Assembly (NCBI RefSeq): GCF_015674855.1
Contig: NZ_JADMLG010000007.1
Coordinates: 364,421-428,420 of the forward strand
Direction: 5' to 3'
Source of the DNA: Nocardia bovistercoris
GTDB lineage: Bacteria > Actinomycetota > Actinomycetes > Mycobacteriales > Mycobacteriaceae
Length of the DNA stretch: 64,000 nucleotides
Shown: positions 1 through 8,211 of the stretch, one piece after another
Layout of the letters: each line of letters begins with the position of its first letter
Numbering within the stretch: the stretch's first letter is position 1
Notes under the pieces: model-generated
What the model was told of the DNA's origin: nothing
The model's database searches: none
Seen by the model: only the letters and a program-made list of their open reading frames with translations
Translations under genes and position numbers: made by a program

Positions 1-2
1 CC

Positions 3-527
3 CGCCGCTTCACCGAGATCACCTTCGATCGCGTCGCGGTCACACGCGCCGATCTGCTCGGCGCGCCGGGCCGCTGCGACGACCTCGTCCACCGGCAACT
101 GGCGATCGCCGCCGTACTGACCGCCGCCGAAGCCGTCGGCGCGATGGAGCGCGACCTCGAACTGACCGTGCGTTACGCCAAGGACCGCATCGCCTTCGGC
201 AGGCCGATCGGCTCGTTCCAGGCGATCAAACACGTACTCGCCGACATGAGCCTGTATCTCGAGATGAGCATCGCGACCGTCCTCGCCGCCGCCGAGGATC
301 TCGGGACCGGCGACAGCCACGGCGTTCTCGCCGCGAGCATGGCCAAGGCGTTCGTCGGCGACCACGGAATCGATCTGGCGCAGAACTGTTTCCAAGTGTT
401 CGGCGGAATCGGCTTCACCTGGGAACACGATCAGCACCGGTACCTGCGGCGCATCACCACCGATTGCGCCCTGTTCGGCGACGCGGCCTGGCACCGCGAA
501 CACCTGTGCCGGTTGTCGGGACTGTGA
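3..527 (+). CDS. Acyl-CoA dehydrogenase, C-terminal part (cut by window start)
   Basis: The reading frame is open from the window edge, so the N-terminus lies outside. The visible 174 residues are the C-terminal helical domain of an acyl-CoA dehydrogenase: the RIAFGRPIGSFQAIKH segment, then QVFGGIGFTWEHDQHRYLRR, which contacts FAD. These flavoenzymes carry out the alpha,beta-desaturation step of beta-oxidation. A second dehydrogenase begins only 10 nt downstream behind a GAGGAG ribosome site. In actinobacteria such adjacent pairs often form alpha2beta2 heterotetramers (known for the ChsE-type steroid enzymes); that these two do so is inference. Substrate unknown. Confidence 0.9.
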   Translation, partial: RRFTEITFDRVAVTRADLLGAPGRCDDLVHRQLAIAAVLTAAEAVGAMERDLELTVRYAKDRIAFGRPIGSFQAIKHVLADMSLYLEMSIATVLAAAEDLGTGDSHGVLAASMAKAFVGDHGIDLAQNCFQVFGGIGFTWEHDQHRYLRRITTDCALFGDAAWHREHLCRLSGL

Positions 528-537
528 GGAGCAACGC

Positions 538-1782
538 ATGACCGTCGATCTCGACGCCTTCCGCCGCGAAGTGCGCGACTGGGTGCGCGCCAATCTGGAA
601 CCCGCGCCACGGCCGGGGCGCCGCCGCTACGGCCCCGAGGACACCACACCCGAGGACATCGCCGTCGCCCGCGCCCTGCAGCGGACCCTGTTCGACGCGG
701 GCTTCGCGGGCATCTCCTACCCGGCCGAATACGGCGGACGCGGACTCACCGCCGCGCACGAACGGGTCTTCCGCGAGGAGACCGTCGACTACCGGACACC
801 GGATTTCGGCGGTGTCGGCCACGTAACCTTCGGCGCCATCGGCCGATCGCTGCTCGCGCACGGCGATCCCGACCTCCTCGCCCGGCACATCCCGAGAATC
901 CTCGCGGGCGAGGAACTGTGGTGCCAATTCTACTCCGAGCCCGCGGCCGGATCCGATCTCGCGGGCATCAGGACCAGAGCCGTGCGCGACGGCGAGCGCT
1001 GGATACTCAACGGCGCCAAGATCTGGAGCACCGGAGCGCATCTCGCCGATTACGCGATGTGCCTGGCGCGCACGAACTGGGATGTCTCCAAGCATCGCGG
1101 ACTGACCTGGTTCGTGGTCCCGACGGACGCGGCGGGACTGACCATCCGCCCGATTCTCCAGATCAGCGGCGTCACCGGCTTCTGCGAGGAATTCCTCGAC
1201 GACGTGGTCGTCGAGGAGGTGATCGGCGGGGTCGACGACGGCTGGACCGTCGCGCAGACCATGCTCGTCTACGAACGCGGCGCGGGCGACTCCTCCGGAC
1301 TGCCCGCCGAACCGCGCACTCTCGCACCGGATCTGGTCGAGGTCGCACGACGCGCAGGACGACTGCACGACCCGCTGGTCCGACAGATGATCGCCCGCGC
1401 GCACACCGACGACTACGCGCAATATCACCTCGGTCGCCGGATCGCGGCCAGGCTGCGCGCGGGCACGACCCCGCAACCCGCGATCGCCGCATACGGCAAA
1501 CTCGCGGCGGGCACCTTCGCTCCACGTCGGGTCCGCACCGCACTCGAGATCGCCGGACCCGGGGCGTTGCAGTGGCACGCCGACGATCCGAACGGCGCCG
1601 AGACGGCCACCGACTACCTCAACGGACGCCTCAGCGCCATCCCCGCGGGCACGAACGAGGTGCAGCGCAACGGCATCGGCGAACGCGTACTCGGTCTGCC
1701 GAGGGAGCCGAGTTTCGATTCGACCAAACCGTTCTCCGAGGTGCTGCGCGACGCCGAGAACTGGAACCACCGCATCGGCTGA
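538..1782 (+). CDS. Acyl-CoA dehydrogenase (FadE family), probable partner of the upstream gene
   Basis: A 414-residue protein of normal family length. Conserved blocks are the FAD/substrate segment WCQFYSEPAAGSDL (about residues 125-138), NGAKIWSTGAH (about 160-170) and the C-terminal NEVQRNGIGERVLGLP. It should desaturate an acyl-CoA with electrons passing to ETF. The ATG has GAGGAG upstream and follows the previous dehydrogenase by 10 nt, which implies co-transcription and probably a heteromeric enzyme. A TetR gene follows about 110 nt downstream on the same strand. I did not identify the catalytic glutamate with certainty. Confidence 0.93.
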   Translation: MTVDLDAFRREVRDWVRANLEPAPRPGRRRYGPEDTTPEDIAVARALQRTLFDAGFAGISYPAEYGGRGLTAAHERVFREETVDYRTPDFGGVGHVTFGAIGRSLLAHGDPDLLARHIPRILAGEELWCQFYSEPAAGSDLAGIRTRAVRDGERWILNGAKIWSTGAHLADYAMCLARTNWDVSKHRGLTWFVVPTDAAGLTIRPILQISGVTGFCEEFLDDVVVEEVIGGVDDGWTVAQTMLVYERGAGDSSGLPAEPRTLAPDLVEVARRAGRLHDPLVRQMIARAHTDDYAQYHLGRRIAARLRAGTTPQPAIAAYGKLAAGTFAPRRVRTALEIAGPGALQWHADDPNGAETATDYLNGRLSAIPAGTNEVQRNGIGERVLGLPREPSFDSTKPFSEVLRDAENWNHRIG

Positions 1783-1894
1783 CCCCGGCGGTTCCCCGCA
1801 CCGCGCGTCGATCCTCGGCCATTGGCTATTGTCGAACCGCGCGCGGGCCGATCTCGCGCCTCGGAGCACCGACGAACGAAGGGAGTACCGCGCC

Positions 1895-2542
1895 ATGGCC
1901 GCAGAGCCACTGTTCTCGACCACCGCGCCGCGCTCCCCTGAACCGGACGAGACCACCGAAACGGAAGTGCGGCGCCGCCTCCTCGACGCGACCGAGGAGG
2001 TGGTGCGGAAGGTGACCTTGGCCAAACTGAGCATGGCCGACGTCGCCCGCGCCGCCGGTGTCGCGCGCGGCACGCTCTACCGGTACTTCGAATCGCGCGA
2101 AGTCCTGCTCGACGCCGCGCTCACCCGCACCGCCGACCGGTTCTTCACCGAGGTCGCGCTGGCGATGGACCGGCGATCCACACTGTCCGAGCAGCTGGGT
2201 GAATTCTCCCGGATGCAGATCCGCTCGATCCACCCCGAGGTCGAACACGGCGCGAGCCGCGACGCGCTGTTCTATCAACTCCAGCGCGGCGAGGGCACCC
2301 AGGCACTGCGCCGCACGGCGAAATTCCTCATCCCCTACCTCGAAGCGGCCCGGGTGCGCGGCGAGATACGCGACACCATCGACGTGCTCGACGCGGGTGA
2401 ATGGCTCGCTCGCATTCTGCTGTCCTTCAGTGTTTTCCACGCCTCGATGTCCTACGAGGCGACCGATCCGGAATCGGTCAGCTCGTTCGTCCAGCGCTAC
2501 GCCATCGACGGCCTGTCCGCGCACGAGCCCGCCTCCGGCTAG
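1895..2542 (+). CDS. TetR/AcrR family transcriptional regulator
   Basis: A 215-residue protein with an N-terminal helix-turn-helix: RRRLLDATEEVVRKV, then LSMADVARAAGVARGTLYRYF, the TetR recognition helix. The C-terminal two-thirds is the variable ligand-binding and dimerisation domain. The ATG at 1895 is preferred because GAAGGGAG lies about 9 nt upstream; an earlier ATG at 1829 would add 22 residues of low-complexity sequence. It probably controls the acyl-CoA dehydrogenase pair just upstream, sensing an acyl-CoA-like ligand, but no operator was recognised. It ends tail-to-tail with the methyltransferase gene, 15 nt away. Confidence 0.9.
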   Translation: MAAEPLFSTTAPRSPEPDETTETEVRRRLLDATEEVVRKVTLAKLSMADVARAAGVARGTLYRYFESREVLLDAALTRTADRFFTEVALAMDRRSTLSEQLGEFSRMQIRSIHPEVEHGASRDALFYQLQRGEGTQALRRTAKFLIPYLEAARVRGEIRDTIDVLDAGEWLARILLSFSVFHASMSYEATDPESVSSFVQRYAIDGLSAHEPASG

Positions 2543-2557
2543 ATCGACGCGGCGACT

Positions 2558-3364
2558 TCACCCGTGCCGTTCCGGGTGGCCGCGCAGGAGTGGATGCGAT
2601 TCGTAGGCGACCTCGACCCTGTCGATCGGCGGGTCTGTCGGAGTGTCGTTGCGGTGCGCGATGACTCGGACATAGCCCAGGTGCTCGCCTCGATCCTGTT
2701 CCAGCGCCGAGATTTCGGTGGCGTTGTCGGGTGCGACATCGTGCTGCCAGTCGAGCCAGCGGCGCCATCCGTCGGGCATGGTGTCGGCGCGGTCGACGTC
2801 GAGTACGCCACTGCGCCGCCAGTGGTTTCGCCACCAGGTCGCCGAATGCAGGCAGGCCATACTCGGTTCCCACCAGTCGCGCAGGTGTTCCGGTGGGAGG
2901 CCGTCGATTTCGCGGGTCAGTCCGGCGCCCGCGATGGCGAGGGCGCCGCCGGGGCGCAGGAAGGCCGCGAGGTAGTTGGCGTAGAGGTCGTCGGTGCCGT
3001 AGTAGAGGAAGGAGTCGATGCTGATGACCGCGTCGAAGAAGCCGGGGGCGAACGGGAGCGCGCGGGCGTCGGCGCGGATCGGGAACACCGCGTCGGCGAC
3101 GCCCGCGTCCCTGGCCCGCGCGGCGCGTTCACCCGGATCGAACCACAGATCGGTGGCCCAGACCTGGACGCCGAATTCGCGGTGCAGGAACACCGAGGAC
3201 GCGCCGCGTCCGCAGCCGAGATCCAGCACTCGCATATCCGGCCGCAGTTCCATTGCATCGGTGAGCCATTCGGTGAGCCACAGCGAGTTGGCGCCGCCGC
3301 TGACACCGGCGCGGATCCAGTCGGGGTGGTAGGCGGCGGTTCTGGGGAAGATCTCGTCGTTCAC
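2558..3364 (-). CDS. Class I SAM-dependent methyltransferase
   Basis: A 268-residue protein with SAM-binding motif I VLDLGCGRGASS at about residues 46-57, followed by an acidic ATDLW strand end (motif II) and a typical VISIDSFLYYG motif-IV region. It should transfer a methyl group to a small molecule; the target is unknown. It is the last gene of a four-gene minus-strand operon. Its GTG start overlaps the stop of the SnoaL-like gene as GTGA, so translation is probably coupled. Confidence 0.9.
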   Translation of the reverse strand: MNDEIFPRTAAYHPDWIRAGVSGGANSLWLTEWLTDAMELRPDMRVLDLGCGRGASSVFLHREFGVQVWATDLWFDPGERAARARDAGVADAVFPIRADARALPFAPGFFDAVISIDSFLYYGTDDLYANYLAAFLRPGGALAIAGAGLTREIDGLPPEHLRDWWEPSMACLHSATWWRNHWRRSGVLDVDRADTMPDGWRRWLDWQHDVAPDNATEISALEQDRGEHLGYVRVIAHRNDTPTDPPIDRVEVAYESHPLLRGHPERHG

Positions 3365-3828
3365 GGTCGCATATCCTCTCGGAAGGGGCCGAGTTCACCG
3401 AAATCGACGCTGCGTTCGATGATCCGGTGCCCGGCGGTGCGGAATCGGTAGGTGCGGCGGACGGTGAACCGTAGCCCGCTCGGGCGAAGGACGCGGGCAG
3501 GCGTGCCGTGGCGGTCGTGCAGGGTCAGCGCGCCGGTGTGGCGACCGCGCATCTCGGCGGCGACGAGCACGACCGGTCCGCGTCCCGCGACCGCGCGGAC
3601 CGTCCAGTCGAGTTCGCCGAACGCGCGGCGCAGCCATCGCGAGGTCGCCCATACGGCGTCCGGGCCGGTGCCGCGGCAGGGTCCGGGGGCGTAGTCGCCG
3701 GGTCGGTTGACGGCATCGGCGGCGAAACAGCGACGGAAGTCGCCGCGGTCGCCGTGGCTCAACAGTTTGACCGCGAGCACCGCGAGCACCTGGGCTTCGG
3801 TGGGCCGGACGGCGGTGGCGGCGGTCAT
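3361..3828 (-). CDS. SnoaL/NTF2-like protein
   Basis: A 155-residue protein resembling the NTF2/SnoaL alpha+beta barrel: an N-terminal helix with HGDRGDFRRCFAADAV, then WLRRAFGELDWTVRAV and beta-strands ending in TYRFRTAGHRIIERSVDFG. Family members are ester cyclases, isomerases or ligand binders; no specific activity can be assigned. The ATG at 3828 overlaps the DoxX stop (ATGA) and the gene ends inside the methyltransferase start (GTGA). Longer in-frame starts would run through the DoxX gene and are rejected. Confidence 0.75.
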   Translation of the reverse strand: MTAATAVRPTEAQVLAVLAVKLLSHGDRGDFRRCFAADAVNRPGDYAPGPCRGTGPDAVWATSRWLRRAFGELDWTVRAVAGRGPVVLVAAEMRGRHTGALTLHDRHGTPARVLRPSGLRFTVRRTYRFRTAGHRIIERSVDFGELGPFREDMRP

Positions 3829-4175
3829 CGGGCTACCAGGACGAGCAGGACCAGCGCGGCGACCGACAGCGCGAGAAATACGGTGGGAGGGACGATCGCG
3901 TTGTCGCGCGCCCGGATGTGCAGGTAGACGGCCGCGAGGAAGTACGCCACCAGCCCGGCCGCCGCGGCGACGGAGATCGGGAGCCACAGCAGTCCGAGCC
4001 CCAACCCGAGCGCGGCGGCGAGTTTGAGCGCGCCGAGCACCCGGAGGTGAGCGGTGGGAAAGCCGACCGCCTCGACGGTGGCGACGATCGCGGGCTGCCG
4101 GGTGAGCGTGGCCACGGCCGAGCCGGTGACGGCGAGGGCGAGCAAGCCGGTGATGAGCACCGTCGCGATATTCAT
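3825..4175 (-). CDS. DoxX-like integral membrane protein
   Basis: A 116-residue, very hydrophobic protein with four predicted transmembrane helices. The segment VGFPTAHLRVLGALKLAAALGL is typical of the DoxX/DoxX-like family. Members are linked to redox homeostasis, but many are uncharacterised. It is coupled by ATGA overlaps both to the small upstream gene and to the SnoaL-like gene downstream. Confidence 0.82.
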   Translation of the reverse strand: MNIATVLITGLLALAVTGSAVATLTRQPAIVATVEAVGFPTAHLRVLGALKLAAALGLGLGLLWLPISVAAAAGLVAYFLAAVYLHIRARDNAIVPPTVFLALSVAALVLLVLVAR

Positions 4176-4327
4176 TTCGACTCCTGAAGGGTTTTCGATC
4201 CGGACGCGAGCAGTGCCGCGCCGATGGCCGCGGAGATCGCGGTGACCACGAAGGGGATCGTGCGGACGAAGGCGACGGTCGCGGGAACGGCATCGACTTC
4301 GCGCGGGCAGGGAACCGTCTCCGTCAT
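4172..4327 (-). CDS. Small single-pass membrane protein, first gene of the operon
   Basis: A 51-residue product starting MTETVPCPREVD with one transmembrane segment (about residues 23-43, IPFVVTAISAAIGAALLASG) and a short polar tail. I do not recognise a family. The ATG at 4327 is chosen because a longer in-frame version would run through the operator boxes, leaving no room for a promoter. Its stop overlaps the DoxX start (ATGA), placing it first in the four-gene unit. Confidence 0.6.
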   Translation of the reverse strand: MTETVPCPREVDAVPATVAFVRTIPFVVTAISAAIGAALLASGSKTLQESK

Positions 4328-4345
4328 ATTCACTCCATTTCGTCC

Positions 4346-4390
4346 GACAACTTGTCTGATGAAATCGTGACTTTCAACGGACAACCTGTC
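4346..4390. promoter_or_regulatory. Two operator-like boxes GACAAcYTGTC in a divergent promoter
   Basis: GACAACTTGTC (4346-4356) is a palindrome with a one-base centre. GACAACCTGTC (4380-4390) is a near-identical second copy 34 bp away. They lie between the DoxX operon (start 4327, minus) and the TetR gene (start 4417, plus), as expected for autoregulated binding by that TetR. Assignment of the binder is inference. Confidence 0.6.
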
Positions 4391-4416
4391 AAGTGAAATA
4401 TGGAAGGATGGCGGAC

Positions 4417-5058
4417 ATGACCAAGCGCAAGTACGACCAGGCGGCCCGCGCCGATGCCGCCGAACAGACCCGGCGCCGCATCCTCGACGCGGTGGCCGAC
4501 CAGTTGCGCGAGGCGCCGACCCGGCCGGTCAGCCTGGACAAGGTCGCCAAGGCGGCGGGCGTGTCGCGATCGACCATCTACGTCGACTTCGGTTCCCGCG
4601 CCGGACTTTTCGACGCCTTCGTGGCCGAACTGACCGCGCGGACCGGCGTCGCCGAACTGACCGCGGCGGTAGCCGCCGATGACCCACGCGCACACCTGCG
4701 CGGCGCGATCGCGGCGGCGAGCGCCATGATGGCCGGAGACCTGGAGATCTACCGCGTCCTACACGCCATGGACCGACTCGACCCGGCGTCCGCGGCCGAC
4801 GCCGTGCGCGCCATGGAGGAAAACCGACGCGGCGGCGTCACCTACGTCGCCGAACGCCTGCACGCAGCGGGCGCGCTCCGCGCCGACGTCTCGGTGGACT
4901 GGGCCGTCGACATACTGTGGGCCCTCACGAGTTTCGAAAGCCTCGATCTCCTGCTCACCGGACGCGGACTCGGCCTGGACGACGCCGTCGAGCGACTCAC
5001 CACCACGGCCGAACGCACCCTGTGCCGACCGGAAACCGAACCGCCGACTCAGCCGTAG
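4417..5058 (+). CDS. TetR/AcrR family transcriptional regulator
   Basis: A 213-residue protein. The helix-turn-helix runs from RRRILDAVADQLRE through VSLDKVAKAAGVSRSTIYVDFGSRAGLF. The ATG at 4417 is favoured because GGAAGG lies 9 nt upstream; GTG 4393 and ATG 4408 are also in frame. The gene is divergent from the DoxX/SnoaL/methyltransferase operon, with two GACAAcYTGTC boxes between, so it is probably the repressor of both units. Ligand unknown. Confidence 0.9.
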   Translation: MTKRKYDQAARADAAEQTRRRILDAVADQLREAPTRPVSLDKVAKAAGVSRSTIYVDFGSRAGLFDAFVAELTARTGVAELTAAVAADDPRAHLRGAIAAASAMMAGDLEIYRVLHAMDRLDPASAADAVRAMEENRRGGVTYVAERLHAAGALRADVSVDWAVDILWALTSFESLDLLLTGRGLGLDDAVERLTTTAERTLCRPETEPPTQP

Positions 5059-5086
5059 GGGATCTCTCGGCTGTGCGGGGACGAAT

Positions 5087-5668
5087 CTAGCCGCGCGGCG
5101 GATAGGGGCGCACCATGCGCAGCACCATGTCGATGGTGCGTTCGAGCGGGCGGTTGCGGGTGGTGACGGCGACCAGCACGACGCGGGTCCAGATGGCGCC
5201 GAGCAGCATGTCGAAGACGTCGTCGGGATCGACGCTCGGGTCGACGCTCTCGGGCGGGGCGGCGGCGAGGATGGCGTGGAACTGCGGACGCGCTGACACC
5301 CGCAGGTATACCTCGGGTTTGTCGGAGGAGCGGCGGTGGGCGAGCAGACCCGGCGCCGCGACGCGGGCCGCGGGCTCGCCGAACGCGGCCAGATAGGCAC
5401 GGACGAAGCGGCGCAGATCCCGGCGCAGATCCCCGGTGGGGGCGATGTCGACCGGGCGCGCGGCCGGGAACGCGGCGTCTTCGATCAGCTCGATGCGCGA
5501 GGGCCAGCGGCGGTAGAGCGCCGAGGAGTGCACGCCCGCGCGTTCGGCGATCGCCTGGACGGTGGTCGCGTCGAATCCGCGTTCCACCAGTAGGGCGCGG
5601 GCGGCGGCGAGGGCCTTCTCGTCGATCGTGGTGTCGCGCGGTCGACCCACCTGCTGCACATTCGCCAT
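5087..5668 (-). CDS. TetR family transcriptional regulator
   Basis: A 193-residue protein. The helix-turn-helix includes ALLVERGFDATTVQAIAERA and GVHSSALYRRWPSRIEL, and the tryptophan after the recognition helix is typical of one TetR subgroup. It starts at ATG 5668; a longer frame to 5713 is possible but less likely. It is divergent from a SnoaL-like protein and an alcohol dehydrogenase, with a perfect palindrome in the shared promoter, so it probably represses them. Confidence 0.9.
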   Translation of the reverse strand: MANVQQVGRPRDTTIDEKALAAARALLVERGFDATTVQAIAERAGVHSSALYRRWPSRIELIEDAAFPAARPVDIAPTGDLRRDLRRFVRAYLAAFGEPAARVAAPGLLAHRRSSDKPEVYLRVSARPQFHAILAAAPPESVDPSVDPDDVFDMLLGAIWTRVVLVAVTTRNRPLERTIDMVLRMVRPYPPRG

Positions 5669-5727
5669 GCCGTCAAGCGTAACCCGCGACGACCCGCAGG
5701 TCATCACAACCATTACAGGTCAGACCA

Positions 5728-5744
5728 TCCTGAAACTTTCAGGA
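5728..5744. promoter_or_regulatory. 17-bp perfect palindrome, probable TetR operator
   Basis: TCCTGAAA-C-TTTCAGGA is a perfect inverted repeat around a single central base. It sits 60 bp upstream of the TetR start (5668, minus) and 92 bp upstream of the SnoaL-like start (5837, plus). Position and symmetry fit an operator that controls both directions. Confidence 0.7.
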
Positions 5745-5836
5745 GGGACTCTTCCGTAATTACCGATCCTGCGGCTATCGTCGGTGGCCGGAACCGCGCC
5801 CGATCCACGGTCGCGGCGGCGAGAGGACACAGCAGC

Positions 5837-6262
5837 ATGAACGACTTCCGGGAAGATCAGGCGCAGATCGGCGAACTGCTCATCCGCTACGCCACGGGCG
5901 TCGACCAGCGGGACTGGCCGCTGTTCCGCACCTGCTGGACCGCCGACGTCGAGGCCGACTACGGCCAGATCGGCACCTTCTCCGGCGTCGACGCGCTCAC
6001 CGACTTCATGGTCGCCTCCCACGACGCGATGGGCCCGACCCACCACCGCCTGTCGAATTTCGTCATCGACGTGTCCGGCGACACCGCGACCGCGCGGTCC
6101 TACGTGCACGCGATCCTGATCGCCGTCCCCGGCGACCCGTCGAGCTGGATCGACGCTGTCGGCAACTACGAGGACACCCTCGTCCGCACCTCCGACGGCT
6201 GGCGCATCGACAAGCGCGTCGTGAACATGGCGCGGGTCATGACCGCGAACAGCGTGGTGTAG
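5837..6262 (+). CDS. SnoaL-like (NTF2 fold) protein
   Basis: A 141-residue protein with the SnoaL_4-type pattern: IGELLIRYATGVDQRDWPLF, then THHRLSNFVIDVSGDTATARSY and a C-terminal DGWRIDKRVV strand. Family members include dehydratases, isomerases and ring-hydroxylating subunits, so the activity is open. It is followed 38 nt later by an alcohol dehydrogenase behind an AAGGAGAAA ribosome site, and the two are probably co-transcribed from the palindrome-bearing promoter. Confidence 0.85.
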   Translation: MNDFREDQAQIGELLIRYATGVDQRDWPLFRTCWTADVEADYGQIGTFSGVDALTDFMVASHDAMGPTHHRLSNFVIDVSGDTATARSYVHAILIAVPGDPSSWIDAVGNYEDTLVRTSDGWRIDKRVVNMARVMTANSVV

Positions 6263-6300
6263 CAGGCGATCCCCCACATCGATCCGACGAAGGAGAAATC

Positions 6301-7311
6301 ATGCGCGCAGTCGTATTACGAGGCGGCGAACTGGAAGTCAGGGAGACCGCCGATCCCGTCGCCGGTCAGGGCGAACTGCTCATCCGGCCGCTCAGCGCCG
6401 CCTTGTGCGCCTCGGACGTGCACTACATGGACAACCCGAACAGCGCGCCCCGGTTCGTCTGGGACGCCGACCGTGACGTCGTCATGGGACACGAATTCAT
6501 CGGCGAGGTCGTCGGACACGGCCCCGGGGTGTCGGACGCGTTCCCGATCGGCGCCAGGGTCACGAGTATGCCCCTGCTGCTCGGCACGGGCGACCCGCAC
6601 GTCATCGGGCACGATCCGGACGCGCCGGGAGCGTTCGGGGAGCTGATGCGGGTGTCGGAGATGATGACCCGCGCCGTCCCCGACACGGCCGCCGACGACG
6701 CCGTCGCCGTTGTCGACGCGTTCGCGGTCGGCGAATTCTATGTCCGCAGTTCGGGTATCGGCCCCGGCGAGCTGCCGCTGGTGATCGGCGCGGGCGCCAT
6801 CGGCCTGTCCGCCGTCGCCGCGTTGCGCTCGCGCGGCATCGAACACATCATCGTCGCCGACTACAGCCCGTCCCGGCTCGAATACGCCCGAACCTTCGGC
6901 GCGACCATCGTCGTGAATCCGGCCGAGCGCTCGCCGTACGAGGTGTGGCGCGAAACGGCCCGCGACACCGGCGCGACCTGGCCGCAGGTCGTCTTCGAAT
7001 GCGCGGGCGCACCCGGAGTGGTCCAGAACATCGTCGACTCCTGCGAATTCGGCACCAAGATCTTCGCCGCGGGCAGTTGGAGCGGCGTCGACCCGCTGTC
7101 CATTCCCTCCGCCATGCACCAGGGCCTGACCATCCAGTTCGGCGGCGGCCCACACCCCCAGGACTGGTACGGCACCCTCGACGCGGTCGCCGAAGGCCGC
7201 CTCGACCCGCTTCCCAGCGTCGGCCGCACCATCACCCTCGACGAGGTTCCCGAAGCGCTCGACCACCTGCGCAAAGGTCAGGGCCCGCCGCGCGTGGTCG
7301 TCCACCCCTGA
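6301..7311 (+). CDS. Zinc-dependent alcohol dehydrogenase (MDR superfamily)
   Basis: A 336-residue medium-chain dehydrogenase. Catalytic-zinc candidates are Cys37 in ALCASDVHYMD and His in MGHEFIGEVV. The four-cysteine structural-zinc loop is absent, as in the smaller MDR groups. The Rossmann motif is GAGAIGLSAVAA (about residues 163-174). It should oxidise an alcohol or reduce a carbonyl with NAD(P). Its operon partner is the SnoaL-like protein; both probably answer to the TetR at 5087-5668. Confidence 0.9.
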   Translation: MRAVVLRGGELEVRETADPVAGQGELLIRPLSAALCASDVHYMDNPNSAPRFVWDADRDVVMGHEFIGEVVGHGPGVSDAFPIGARVTSMPLLLGTGDPHVIGHDPDAPGAFGELMRVSEMMTRAVPDTAADDAVAVVDAFAVGEFYVRSSGIGPGELPLVIGAGAIGLSAVAALRSRGIEHIIVADYSPSRLEYARTFGATIVVNPAERSPYEVWRETARDTGATWPQVVFECAGAPGVVQNIVDSCEFGTKIFAAGSWSGVDPLSIPSAMHQGLTIQFGGGPHPQDWYGTLDAVAEGRLDPLPSVGRTITLDEVPEALDHLRKGQGPPRVVVHP

Positions 7312-7327
7312 CCGGCCTGTTCCGCGC

Positions 7328-7453
7328 CTACCCTGTCCCGCACCGATTTCGGGTTCCCGAGATAGCGCGGCACTTCGCGATCGGCTGGTCGTTCTCGTCG
7401 CCGAAAACGAGCGTGTGCCCGTCTCGGTCGCGAATCAGCAGCGGACTCGCCAT
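7328..7453 (-). pseudogene. Possible remnant of a glyoxalase/VOC-family gene
   Basis: The 41-codon minus-strand stretch reads MASPLLIRDRDGHTLVFG and on. This resembles the last strand of glyoxalase/bleomycin-resistance proteins (pattern xxRDPDGxxLxFGxE). No full VOC domain precedes it, so it looks like a fragment. The rest of the 390-bp gap 7312-7703 holds no gene I can support. A chance match is possible. Confidence 0.35.
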
Positions 7454-7703
7454 TCGCTCGGCATGACCCACGGGAGTGGCGGGTGCCGAGCGAGCACCAG
7501 CGGCGCCGCCGAGGCTCACCCTCAGCTCTCTGGCAACCTTCGAGAAAATCCACATTCCACTGGACACCACCGGGGTGTTCTCCCACGAAAGAAACCTATC
7601 TGAGCAGAATCACCGGAACTGGGTAATCAACCACAAGAGCGGTCGAGTAACGAATACGAACGCACAGCGATCATCCAGACAACACCGACCCAGGAGGTTC
7701 GAC

Positions 7704-8021
7704 ATGCTCACCCCGAAGCGGATCGCCGCCACCGCCGTCGTCGCCACCGCAACAGCCGCCACCGCGCTTCTCGGCGGCGGCGTGGCTCGAGCCGACGTAC
7801 CGGTATGGCAGGCCAACTGCCACCTCTACAACATCTTCAACACCGGCGGAATGTCCAACTGCGAACTCCCGACCTGGCACCAGGTGAAACTCACCTGCGT
7901 CGCCTGGCCCGTCCCGTTCACCTACTGGAAGTACGGCCCGGTGCAATACGGCCAGAACCAGTCCTGGGCGAGCTGCGACGGCCCCGGCGCACTGGTGCAG
8001 GTCGAGGTCATCCAGGCATAG
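7704..8021 (+). CDS. Small secreted protein, four cysteines
   Basis: A 105-residue precursor. Residues 1-30 are a Sec signal peptide: MLTPKR, a long Ala/Val/Thr core, and a probable cleavage after ARA. The mature part, about 75 residues, is rich in Trp, Tyr and Asn and has four Cys (NCHLYN, NCELP, LTCVAW, SCDGP) that could form two disulphides. I do not recognise a functional family; similar small exported proteins are common in Nocardia. The start at 7704 is fixed by a strong AGGAGG six bases upstream. No operon partner. Confidence 0.85.
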   Translation: MLTPKRIAATAVVATATAATALLGGGVARADVPVWQANCHLYNIFNTGGMSNCELPTWHQVKLTCVAWPVPFTYWKYGPVQYGQNQSWASCDGPGALVQVEVIQA

Positions 8022-8211
8022 CTCGCGCCCCCGGCCTGCACGAGGTCCGCGGCGACGTCGCCCGGAAACCGGTGCAGGCACAGACCTCTCGACCGATCCG
8101 AACGCGAACAGGCCGATCCCGCTCACCTATCGAGAACTCGCCCACCGGAACTCCACCGCGAACCTCGTCGGGCGCCGCCCGCGAGTGCACGTTCACAGTC
8201 TCCGATCTGTC

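Noticed and set aside
454..2073. Long minus-strand frame (539 codons) opposite the acyl-CoA dehydrogenase and TetR genes
   Set aside because: It mirrors two well-supported genes on the other strand and has no family motif; high GC gives long antisense frames.
7480..7600. CTCTCTGGCAACC string resembling part of SAM riboswitches
   Set aside because: The other conserved S-box and SAM-IV elements are missing, and the downstream gene has no link to methionine.
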